IMG/VR virus record: IMGVR_UViG_3300010370_000009
Coordinates: 1-36,201 of that record
DNA: 36,201 bases
Reading direction: 5' to 3' (one strand)
Source: a virus
The notes beneath the pieces were generated by a model. That model ran no database searches. It was not told where the DNA came from and worked only from the letters and a program-made list of their open reading frames with translations. Shown one piece after another: positions 29,747-36,201 of this stretch (position 1 is the first letter of the stretch; each line of letters begins with the position of its first letter). A program made the position numbers and the translations under genes.

Positions 29747-30529
29747 TCACATCCCCATTTGTCGTTTGGCCGCCGCCCAAGCGTCCTGAACGGATGTGAT
29801 TCGTCCCACGGGTTCAACTCCAGCACCATTAGCGGATGCGCCACCTGCCACAAATGCGGCGTTGCGCTTAGCATCCACAATCTGATTGTTCTGGTCAGCC
29901 ATCACCTGCTGAGCCTGACGATAAGTGGCCACTTCTTTCGCCAACTTGTCGTAAGACAACTGCTTGTAAACTGCTTCCAGATTGTCAGTGCCAACCTGAA
30001 GCGCAGTTGTGATAACCTGAACAGGGTCAAAGTCAGGGTACTGCTGTTGAAGCCGAGAAACTTCACGCTCCAACTCTTGCTGTGCTTGGGCAGTCTCAAA
30101 GGATTGAATCTTCTGATTCATTTCCCAAATCTGCCGCTCAAGCGGGTCCAGAAACTCTGGCTCTGCGGGAGGCAACTGCTGGTTGGCGAGGTTCGCTCCA
30201 TAGTGCCGTGACAGAACATCCAAAGTCGCAACGGGGTCACGCTCAAGTGCCTCAGCAATAGTCATTGCATGTTGTAGGCTTTCACGCTGGGATGCTAGTT
30301 CCTGCGTCTTGCGGGTATAATCCGCCTGACGCTGGTAACCAGACAAGGCTTCCTTTAGAGGAACATCCAGTTCTTCCCCATCAACCTTCAGTTTCACATA
30401 TTTGTCAGCGAAACTATCAGTGTCAATGTATTCGTAACTGGGTGCCTCGGCAGGGGCCGATGTCCCAACTTCCGTTCCTGCGGATTGTCCCGCTTGGGGG
30501 TCCGAAGTTACAGCATTCTCGTTATCCAC
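29747..30529 (-). CDS. Capsid scaffolding protein
   Basis: A 260-residue protein starting at GTG 30529 (GGAG five bases upstream). It has a disordered acidic N-terminus, then FADKYVKLKVDGEELDVPLK, EALSGYQRQADYTRKTQELA and a long coiled-coil (SQRESLQHAMTIAEALERD; IWEMNQKIQSFETAQAQQEL). This layout, VDGEE-x-DVPL...GYQRQADYTRK followed by helices, is common to scaffolding proteins encoded just before phage major capsid genes. It would template procapsid assembly and leave before packaging. Confidence 0.85.
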   Translation of the reverse strand: MDNENAVTSDPQAGQSAGTEVGTSAPAEAPSYEYIDTDSFADKYVKLKVDGEELDVPLKEALSGYQRQADYTRKTQELASQRESLQHAMTIAEALERDPVATLDVLSRHYGANLANQQLPPAEPEFLDPLERQIWEMNQKIQSFETAQAQQELEREVSRLQQQYPDFDPVQVITTALQVGTDNLEAVYKQLSYDKLAKEVATYRQAQQVMADQNNQIVDAKRNAAFVAGGASANGAGVEPVGRITSVQDAWAAAKRQMGM

Positions 30530-30564
30530 GATATCTCCAATATCTAGAGTCCTAAATGGTTGCT

Positions 30565-30590
30565 CTATATATAGCCCTAGCGTTCGTTTC
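30565..30590 (-). promoter_or_regulatory. Late-motif copy upstream of scaffold and capsid
   Basis: On the minus strand: GAAACGAACG, CTAGGGC (7 bases), TATATATAG. It lies in the 59-bp gap between portal and scaffold, 36 bp before the scaffold GTG, with the CGAACG overlapping the end of the portal stop region. Confidence 0.55.
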
Positions 30591-32415
30591 AGAGTCCCAT
30601 GGGGGGCATCGGCGGGGGTGCGCCACCGCCCATTTCAGGCGGTGCGCCACCCCCAGCCTGCGCCAACAGAGCCATCAACACCTCGGGTGGAATGTCTGCT
30701 GGCAATGCGCCACCCTGAGGAGCCATAGGAGGCATCGGCTCCATGGGAGGCGGAGGACCTGCTGGGAGTTCGGGGGGCATGGCCTGCTCCTGCGGAGCGG
30801 GCGGAGGTTCTGGGGCGAGGACAAATGCCTCGGGGTTCTTGATGCCGAAACCGCTCTGGAGCACATAGGCGGCAAACTTGGCCATGTCAATAACTCCAGC
30901 CTGAGCGAAGGGCATCAATGCCTGAACCATCTCGGCTGTCTGGGCACGCTGGAAAGACTCGTTATGCGGACGGGTAGAACCGCCAACCACATCAAAGTCA
31001 AACTCGCCCGCAATATAATCGCGGTCGTAAGTAATCCAAATAGGTTCGCCGTCCTTGCCGACAATACGGGCAGTCATGTCATTGGTCATAAACTGCTGTG
31101 TCAGTTTCAGTAGACGCTTGCCTACCTCGCCAATAGCCTGCTCAATAGTGGCAAGTTTGTCGGCTGTACGCGCGTTGGCGGCATCCTGCGCCAATCCAAC
31201 TTCTGTCGCTGTGCGACGAATCTCAGATACGGAACCACGCATAAACTCGGAAACACCCGAGATGCTGTTGATATCCTGCTCAATCAGCGATGACTGATTG
31301 TAGAACTCGGGTGGGTTGATAAGCGCAGGGAATGGGGCGACAACATCCCCCAAGGGGAAGTCGCCCACAACAGGGACCATAACATTATCATCGTCAGATT
31401 CCATGGCTGAACGGCCATTGGAATCCAACGCCGCTTCACGGTACAAATATTTACGAGCATACCGTTTACGATGATTCATCATCTGGGTTCTGGTTGCGTT
31501 CAGTTCACGCTGAAGCGGCTCAATAGCCTCTAGGTCGCCAAGCGGATAGAAGAAATCAGGAATCTCATAGTTGCGAATCATTACGAAAGGATGTCCGAAA
31601 GCATACGGCATCTTCTGTGGTTTGATTAGGAAACCATCACCAGACTCGGCAAACACGGATACAGTTTGATTTCGCAAATCATAGAACTCGTAGATGTCTG
31701 CGTAACCCTCGTCCTTATCGTTTATCTTACGATGGGCGGGTTCTTCCGTGCTATAGCGGGAGAAACTGATTGCGCCGACATCTTCACGGACTGCGCGGTT
31801 ATACCGCTTGTCCGTCCGAACATCACGAATAGGGCGACGAACGCGATGCGAAATCCATTTCGCGTCGTTCAGAGTCGTGGCATCTGGGTCAACAAATACA
31901 TCAAACGGAGACACACGCTCCACAAACGGAGCGTCCTCTAGAACATTATAGTTGGTCTGCGTATAGTTCTCGGACATGGGGTCGTTGACATCCTCGTCCA
32001 ACCCAATCCGTTCTTCCTCAACATACTTATAGCCAACTTTCAGCCAGCCATGACCAACGATAAGAAAGTCCTTGACTGCCATACGGAACTGGTCTTTGAT
32101 GTTCCGATGTCGCCACCAGTAGTTCACTACAGCCTCAGCAATAATAGCATTAGGTGCGTTCTCGGGGCTGATGGCGTTGACAGTAATCTTCGGATAGTTC
32201 ACCGAGATTGACGGGTAAATCACATTGATTGTGGAGAACGCCATGTTGACGAGGATGCGGTCCTCGTCGGTGAAATACTCGTAATGACGGCCACGATACA
32301 GGTCAACTAGCCGTCGCCAAGTTTCGTCGTATGACTCCTCTTTGCGCCACTTGCGAGAAGAAGAAACCTTCTTCCGATAGCGGGCAAGAATGTCACTGTT
32401 AGAGGGACGAGCCAT
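30589..32415 (-). CDS. Portal protein
   Basis: A 608-residue protein: SNSDILARYRKKVSSSRKWR, DETWRRLVDLYRGRHYEYFT, INVIYPSISVNYPKITVNAI, MAVKDFLIVGHGWLKVGYKY. A long-helix region (SLIEQDINSISGVSEFMRGS; TADKLATIEQAIGEVGKRLL) follows. These are standard features of phage portal proteins (stem and wing, then crown helices). The C-terminal ~90 residues are very Pro/Met-rich (PPEPPPAPQEQAMPPELPAG), unusual but seen in other aquatic phages. GGAAGG precedes ATG 32415. It forms the dodecameric DNA gate at one vertex and binds the large terminase and the adaptor. Confidence 0.9.
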   Translation of the reverse strand: MARPSNSDILARYRKKVSSSRKWRKEESYDETWRRLVDLYRGRHYEYFTDEDRILVNMAFSTINVIYPSISVNYPKITVNAISPENAPNAIIAEAVVNYWWRHRNIKDQFRMAVKDFLIVGHGWLKVGYKYVEEERIGLDEDVNDPMSENYTQTNYNVLEDAPFVERVSPFDVFVDPDATTLNDAKWISHRVRRPIRDVRTDKRYNRAVREDVGAISFSRYSTEEPAHRKINDKDEGYADIYEFYDLRNQTVSVFAESGDGFLIKPQKMPYAFGHPFVMIRNYEIPDFFYPLGDLEAIEPLQRELNATRTQMMNHRKRYARKYLYREAALDSNGRSAMESDDDNVMVPVVGDFPLGDVVAPFPALINPPEFYNQSSLIEQDINSISGVSEFMRGSVSEIRRTATEVGLAQDAANARTADKLATIEQAIGEVGKRLLKLTQQFMTNDMTARIVGKDGEPIWITYDRDYIAGEFDFDVVGGSTRPHNESFQRAQTAEMVQALMPFAQAGVIDMAKFAAYVLQSGFGIKNPEAFVLAPEPPPAPQEQAMPPELPAGPPPPMEPMPPMAPQGGALPADIPPEVLMALLAQAGGGAPPEMGGGAPPPMPPMGL

Positions 32416-32590
32416 TATTTACCTTCCATGCCTGAGCGGTGCGGGCCGCCCAGTTCCATACGGCAATCAGCCCTGCGATTGCCGCCGCCTTGAAGAACGA
32501 CACATCAGCAACTGCAGCCGTCAACGGGGCGGCCGTAGCCCCCGCAATGAAAGTAGCAACAGCCCGCTGGAACGCTTCCTTGTATGTCAT
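32399..32590 (-). CDS. Holin (r1t-like)
   Basis: I choose ATG 32590, which overlaps the previous stop (ATGA), rather than the upstream in-frame ATG at 32620. The 63-residue protein begins MTYKEAFQRAVATFIAGATA, then APLTAAVADVSFFKAAAIAG and LIAVWNWAARTAQAW: a short amphipathic start and two membrane segments with D-V-S-F-F-K between. This matches the general form of r1t-type holins of actinophages (R-A...T...D...K-A-x-x-x-A). Its 17-bp overlap with the portal gene and its location among small lysis-like genes support this. It would permeabilise the inner membrane to release the endolysin encoded at 16442. Confidence 0.75.
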   Translation of the reverse strand: MTYKEAFQRAVATFIAGATAAPLTAAVADVSFFKAAAIAGLIAVWNWAARTAQAWKVNNGSSL

Positions 32591-32787
32591 CGTGATTCCC
32601 CCTTGTTGTCCATGTGCCATTCAATATGACCGTGTAAACGGTCATCAACTTTATCAATCTTGCGTTCTATGGTTCTCAGAACTTTCATGTTCTGACCATG
32701 CTGTTCTGTGTTCCGCTTGTCAAACCTGTGAAGCCCCCACATCAGAGGTCCACCAATAAGGGCAACGACAATAGGAACCCACCACAT
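32587..32787 (-). CDS. Small membrane protein with coiled-coil tail (lysis cassette)
   Basis: I use ATG 32787, one base after the previous stop. The frame is open upstream to 33006 but that part overlaps the zinc-ribbon gene entirely. The 66-residue protein starts MWWVPIVVALIGGPLMWGLH, one transmembrane helix, then a charged helical region (MKVLRTIERKIDKVDDRLHG) with HIEWHMDNKG. Membrane anchor plus short coiled-coil is typical of holin partners, antiholins or DUF2746-like proteins next to holin genes in actinophages. It is followed directly by the holin gene with an ATGA overlap. Confidence 0.65.
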   Translation of the reverse strand: MWWVPIVVALIGGPLMWGLHRFDKRNTEQHGQNMKVLRTIERKIDKVDDRLHGHIEWHMDNKGESR

Positions 32788-32788
32788 A

Positions 32789-33016
32789 TTACACCCAACG
32801 ATTCCCAACAGGCTCAGCCTTGATGCCCGCGGCCGAGGCTTGGGCTTCCTGTTCACGCTGGCGTTCCCGAATAGTCGGACCATGAAAGTCCTGCTTGCCG
32901 TGGGTGAAACCCAAACGAATACCCTTGAGATGGCAGGCGAAGCAGACCGCGCCACGGCGCGGCAGAACATCAAACTGAAAGACTTTGGCACATTCGGTGC
33001 AAGCAATACTACCCAT
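32789..33016 (-). CDS. Small zinc-ribbon protein with FHGPTIRE motif
   Basis: A 75-residue protein: MGSIACTECAKVFQFDVLPR, AVCFACHLKGIRLGFTHGKQ, DFHGPTIRERQREQEAQASA. The two CxxC knuckles suggest a zinc ribbon, and the following FHGPTIRERQ...A is a phrase I recognise from a frequent small protein of actinobacterial and other aquatic phages, function unknown. Its ATG sits directly after the late motif TATAAGT (33017-33023) without a Shine-Dalgarno. It is the first gene of the lysis/portal segment. It may act in packaging, being placed between the large terminase and portal. Confidence 0.7.
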   Translation of the reverse strand: MGSIACTECAKVFQFDVLPRRGAVCFACHLKGIRLGFTHGKQDFHGPTIRERQREQEAQASAAGIKAEPVGNRWV

Positions 33017-33040
33017 ACTTATAGGCTCATCGTTCGTTTC
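33017..33040 (-). promoter_or_regulatory. Late-motif copy upstream of the lysis/portal genes
   Basis: On the minus strand: GAAACGAACG, ATGAGCC (7 bases), TATAAGT, then immediately the ATG at 33016. It lies in the 30-bp gap after the large terminase. The distance from CGAACG to the ATG is the same (14 bases) as in front of the small terminase. Confidence 0.55.
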
Positions 33041-33046
33041 GGGGAG

Positions 33047-34648
33047 TTACCGTGTAATCCCAGCCCCATGGCGGACATTATAGGCCCCCAAAGGCTGGTT
33101 CTTGGGAGGTTCTTCCCCCATCAAGAACTGCTCCCACCATGCCAAAGTATTCCTAGGGATGACCTCCCCCACATAGTATTCGGGCAACCACACAAACTTC
33201 AGCATCTGGTTAGCAATAGCCAGCGAGATGACACGGTCGTCGTGGGGCGACCCCTGCATGCGTCCGTTCTCCTTGCGGACAAAGGTCCGCAACTCGCCAA
33301 TGGTGTGCTCACAGCAGATATCCAAATCTTCCGACCTGATGGACGCGGACAGTTCGTCAATCATCAGCGGTTTAGATGAGGCAGTGGTACGCCAACCCAG
33401 AATCTCGGTGGGTGCAGGACGGGCATGCGCCAGTCTGCGTTGACGATAAATATTTCTGTAGCCGTACCGCTGGATAGCCTTCAGGGTTGTTAGACCGTGG
33501 TTGTTGTTCTCCACGCCCAGCAGTGCCGAGTTATACATCCAGCCCAGTTCAGCCAACATTTCTCCAAACAAGTCTGGTTCTATGCGCCCATGCCAATGGG
33601 CGGCAATCAACCCCGTCTTAGCATTGATGATATGTGCGGAACTATAGTCACCGTGAGCCAGACCTTCGGCCACATCGGCTCCAATCGCGTACACGCCATC
33701 AATCTCAGGGAACTCCCAGACGCGCAAAGGACCATCCTCCGCAGGTTGAAACTGGTAGTCTCCGCTGGCGGTAGGTCTAAGTAGTCCAATGGTTGGGTCT
33801 GCCGCTACCAGCGAGTTGATGATATCCAAATCAAACACGGGGTTGCCCGACTTGATGAACGCTTCCTCGGGGGAGCGTGGATATTCTTGATGCAACTGCC
33901 AATCGGGTAGAGAACGCTTCTTGACTTCATACCAGTCTTGGTTGCGGTCGCCTGCATCCCAAGCCCAGAACACTCCACGAAACAAGTTAGTTCCCGTCTG
34001 CGAACCAACCCACAACTTGTGGAAGAAGTTACCAGACCCATTAGCGGTACTAAGACAAATAACGCGACCACCCACATCGGCAATAGGTTCAATAGATGCC
34101 CACGCCTCATCAGGATTCGGCAAGAATGCCATCTCGTCCACGACCACCAGATACACTGATTCACCACGAGCAGGGTCATTAGACGACGGCAACGATTCAA
34201 TAGCAGACTCGTTATCAAATACCATCTTCAACTGGTGGTCCGTCAACAATCTAGGACCACGCTCGCGCATCCAACTAGGCAACCATCTATAGCCATACTT
34301 GGATTTCTGAAGCAACTTCATGGCCTCACGCTCAGTACGACTGAGCATAATGATGAAACGGTCAGGCTGAAAGAATACCAGCCAGAAACAGAAAGCCGCC
34401 GCCAAAGTGGAGAACCCAATCTGGCGCGCTTTCAGAACAACACTATAGCGGTTCTCCAACCATGCACGCACAGTTTCACGCTGGGCGTGACGCATCTCAA
34501 ACATGATGCGCCCACGCTCAGGATGTTTGATGCTCCAATAGTTCTCACAGAAATGTGTGAACGCATCCAACAGTTCTTCAACACTGGGGTCGTTCGGTCC
34601 GCGGCACAAACGCCATTCGCGTTCCTGAACCAACTCATTTAGTTCCAC
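33047..34648 (-). CDS. terL: Terminase large subunit
   Basis: A 533-residue packaging ATPase/nuclease. The Walker A variant VVLKARQIGFST lies at about residues 70-81, Walker B VYLVVVDEMAF at about 165-175, and the motor-coupling region is VICLSTANGSG. The C-terminal RNase-H-like nuclease has GADVAEGLAHGDYSSA (first Asp), LLGVENNNHG and GSPHDDRVISLAIA (last Asp pair). The motor uses ATP to pump DNA through the portal and cuts the concatemer. I prefer GTG 34648, which has AGGGA six bases upstream; the longer TTG 34654 start lies against that sequence. It is separated from the small subunit by the whole fibre cassette. Confidence 0.93.
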   Translation of the reverse strand: MELNELVQEREWRLCRGPNDPSVEELLDAFTHFCENYWSIKHPERGRIMFEMRHAQRETVRAWLENRYSVVLKARQIGFSTLAAAFCFWLVFFQPDRFIIMLSRTEREAMKLLQKSKYGYRWLPSWMRERGPRLLTDHQLKMVFDNESAIESLPSSNDPARGESVYLVVVDEMAFLPNPDEAWASIEPIADVGGRVICLSTANGSGNFFHKLWVGSQTGTNLFRGVFWAWDAGDRNQDWYEVKKRSLPDWQLHQEYPRSPEEAFIKSGNPVFDLDIINSLVAADPTIGLLRPTASGDYQFQPAEDGPLRVWEFPEIDGVYAIGADVAEGLAHGDYSSAHIINAKTGLIAAHWHGRIEPDLFGEMLAELGWMYNSALLGVENNNHGLTTLKAIQRYGYRNIYRQRRLAHARPAPTEILGWRTTASSKPLMIDELSASIRSEDLDICCEHTIGELRTFVRKENGRMQGSPHDDRVISLAIANQMLKFVWLPEYYVGEVIPRNTLAWWEQFLMGEEPPKNQPLGAYNVRHGAGITR

Positions 34649-34650
34649 AA

Positions 34651-36066
34651 TCAATCCCTAATGTAGAATGGGTCATCTGCTTGCCACCTTAGAGGCATGA
34701 CCACTTTGCCCACCAAAGACTTTCCAGCGTTCTTCCAAATCGCAACATCCGTACCGCCACTAGCGGAACTAGAAGCGGTACGATACATCGTAGACTTGGA
34801 TACAACAATCACAGACCCAACACCAGAACCAGAGGCTGTACGAAGTTGAGCAGTGGCACCATACGCGCTAGATGTTCCAGTGCCAACACCAACAATACTG
34901 CGAACATGAGTTAGCAACTCGGTTGTGGCATCACCAGCAGTAGCCCCGCCCGTTCCAGTAGCGGTGCGCGGAGAAATATGTGTGCCACTTGCCGACTCGG
35001 TTCCAGCACCAGAACCGCTAGCATTTCTTGCGTGGAACACATAAACAACACCAGACGCAGAACTGGAACCCGTACCACTAGAAGTTGCTGTACGAACATA
35101 CTGGATGCCGCTAGTTGATGTCTGGTTTGATGTCCCCGCACCAGAAGCGGAAACAGAGTTGCCGCCATCATATATGCGCGTCAGTTCATCATAAGTTCTA
35201 GAAGGACCATCATAAACACTATAGGTGTAGCCCGTTCCATTTCCTGTGCCCGTGCCAGTTGCTGTGCGGATGCGCGTCGGCAATGGTGTTGCCGACTGCG
35301 TGCCAGCACCCGAGTCGCTGGCAGTTCTCTTGAGAGCAACACGACCCTCTCCATTGCCCGTGCCAGAACCAGTAGCAGTAGCCGTTATTGGTGCTGGCGC
35401 AAACGAAGCAACAAAGAACACATAGCGACCCTGAGCGGGAGCCGCCACAGTAGTCGCAGTAGCACTAGTGTTGGTGGATGTCGCAATAGTAAACAATGAC
35501 AAACGGGCATCAGTGCCAGCAGTCGTACTATCGTTGATATCCAAAGTCCAGTTAGTTGGCGCAGAACCAGCAGACTGGTCGTCCGATGACACAAGGAACG
35601 CGGAAACCAGACGATTACCACCAGACAATGTTGTGGCTGGAATACTCTGGTTTGCTGTTGAGAACAAACTAGATGCTGTCAGTGTATCAAACGGATTGCC
35701 GCTCGTTTGGCAACCACGAAACACAAATGCTTTGCCCGCCCAGCAGGTGTCCGTACCAGTATCCCATGATGTTGGTCTAGTGATTGTTAGGCTAGTTCCT
35801 AGAGAAGATGACGATGTTGCTCGCGCCCACCAGAAAGCCCACTCTCCATCAATCGGACTATTTAGCGTAATATTCGGACTGTATTTGGTCCAAGGCGAAG
35901 ACAACGATTGTGTGTTTGTTCCTGTTGTTGTATTAGGAACCCAACCAACACTGGTGATAACAATAATGTCATCTGCCTGATATGCAACAGTTGATAAATC
36001 TATCGTCAGGTTTCCTGTCGTTGCCTGACCTATTGGATTGGCACCAACTAGTGTGGGAGCCGCCAT
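34651..36066 (-). CDS. Repeat-containing tail adhesin
   Basis: A 471-residue protein. Residues ~1-225 form a beta-rich domain beginning MAAPTLVGANPIGQATTGNL with AFWWARATSSSSLGTSLTIT and AFLVSSDDQSAGSAP, similar to domains in aquatic phage tail or surface proteins. Residues ~225-445 hold about nine degenerate ~25-residue repeats with the core R-(T/S)-A-(T/S)-G-x-G-x-G-x-x-x-A (for example RTATGTGTGNG, RTATSSGTGSSSASG). The C-terminus is MPLRWQADDPFYIRD. Repeats of this kind form extended stalks. Its position among other fibre genes supports host binding; repeat number could vary between relatives. Confidence 0.75.
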   Translation of the reverse strand: MAAPTLVGANPIGQATTGNLTIDLSTVAYQADDIIVITSVGWVPNTTTGTNTQSLSSPWTKYSPNITLNSPIDGEWAFWWARATSSSSLGTSLTITRPTSWDTGTDTCWAGKAFVFRGCQTSGNPFDTLTASSLFSTANQSIPATTLSGGNRLVSAFLVSSDDQSAGSAPTNWTLDINDSTTAGTDARLSLFTIATSTNTSATATTVAAPAQGRYVFFVASFAPAPITATATGSGTGNGEGRVALKRTASDSGAGTQSATPLPTRIRTATGTGTGNGTGYTYSVYDGPSRTYDELTRIYDGGNSVSASGAGTSNQTSTSGIQYVRTATSSGTGSSSASGVVYVFHARNASGSGAGTESASGTHISPRTATGTGGATAGDATTELLTHVRSIVGVGTGTSSAYGATAQLRTASGSGVGSVIVVSKSTMYRTASSSASGGTDVAIWKNAGKSLVGKVVMPLRWQADDPFYIRD

Positions 36067-36068
36067 GA

Positions 36069-36201
36069 TTACTTCTTAGAACTAAGGGCAGTAAACCATT
36101 CCGTAAACAGCGGAGGAGCAGGGGAAGTTACGGGACCAACGAACGGTTCCTTGCCTTTGATATAGCGGGCTACTGCTTGGTCAGGGACAAGATGCAACAA
36201 C
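36069..36201 (-). CDS. Tail fibre-like protein, C-terminal end (joins the gene at 1-875)
   Basis: This is the end of the 294-residue fibre-like gene that crosses the map junction. The frame enters from base 1 (equivalent to 36079), adds Ser-Lys-Lys and stops at TAA 36071-36069. Most of it duplicates bases 1-123. Two bases separate the stop from the start of the repeat-containing adhesin at 36066. Confidence 0.8.
   Translation of the reverse strand, partial: LLHLVPDQAVARYIKGKEPFVGPVTSPAPPLFTEWFTALSSKK
36079..36201. repeat. Terminal direct repeat, right copy
   Basis: Identical to 1-123; see the left copy. The unit genome is 36,078 bp. Confidence 0.95.

Noticed and set aside
1-36201. Lysogeny module
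   Set aside because: No integrase, excisionase, CI-like repressor or attachment-site candidate was found; the parS-like site alone does not show a temperate lifestyle.

Overview
The window is a complete, circularly closed genome of a tailed bacteriophage with podovirus-like virion genes. Bases 1-123 are repeated exactly at 36079-36201, and one gene (1-875 minus) runs through the junction to a stop at 36069, so the unit length is 36,078 bp. There is no integrase, repressor, ParA/ParB, DNA polymerase or canonical tRNA gene that I can recognise. The small holin, the conserved small zinc-ribbon proteins, the DUF5872/DUF6321-like proteins and the Gly-rich tail proteins resemble genes of uncultivated aquatic phages. 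An aquatic actinobacterial host is my best guess, but it is an inference.

Layout. Two long convergent transcription blocks leave a divergent control region at about 3360-3515. The minus-strand (late) block runs from the small terminase (3359) through tail-fibre genes, across the junction, then repeat-rich adhesin, large terminase, a lysis cassette (zinc ribbon, small membrane protein, holin), portal, scaffold, major capsid, a terminator, small basic proteins, head-tail adaptor, tail tube/stabilisation protein, three mid-sized putative internal virion proteins, a 1,705-residue giant putative ejection protein and an M15-like endolysin ending at 16442. The plus-strand block starts with three small basic proteins (3516-4380). 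A 1.08-kb gene-free region follows (4381-5461). After it come an AAA+ ATPase with its partner, DUF3846-like and small regulatory genes, a Cas4/RecB-like nuclease, a DnaB/RecA-like helicase, an archaeo-eukaryotic-type primase, RusA, a possible nuclease, a sigma-region-4-like/DUF1599-like fusion, and several small genes to 16445. The two blocks meet with their stop codons overlapping in a single CTAG.

Most interesting are the non-coding signals. (1) A repeated motif, CGAACG-N7-TAT(A/T)A-like, sits in the intergenic gaps of the late block upstream of the terminase, lysis/portal, scaffold/capsid, post-capsid and internal-protein genes. It is a candidate phage-specific late promoter family. (2) The 4.4-5.5 kb region holds a parS-like 16-mer (15/16 match to the bacterial ParB site), a second 16-bp palindrome, a TTGACA promoter flanked by an inverted repeat, and a chain of hairpins that ends in a tRNA-like cloverleaf. 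(3) The leaders of the first two genes after it (5462 and 5925) share the same architecture, including a hairpin with an identical TCCGATT loop at the same distance from the Shine-Dalgarno. (4) The early region is rich in short hairpins closed by C(UNNG)G loops, all in the transcribed orientation.

How the genes work together: early sigma-70-like promoters (4761, 5815, 8150) would express replication functions that rely on a host polymerase. The sigma-like protein may help switch to the late motif; this is inference.
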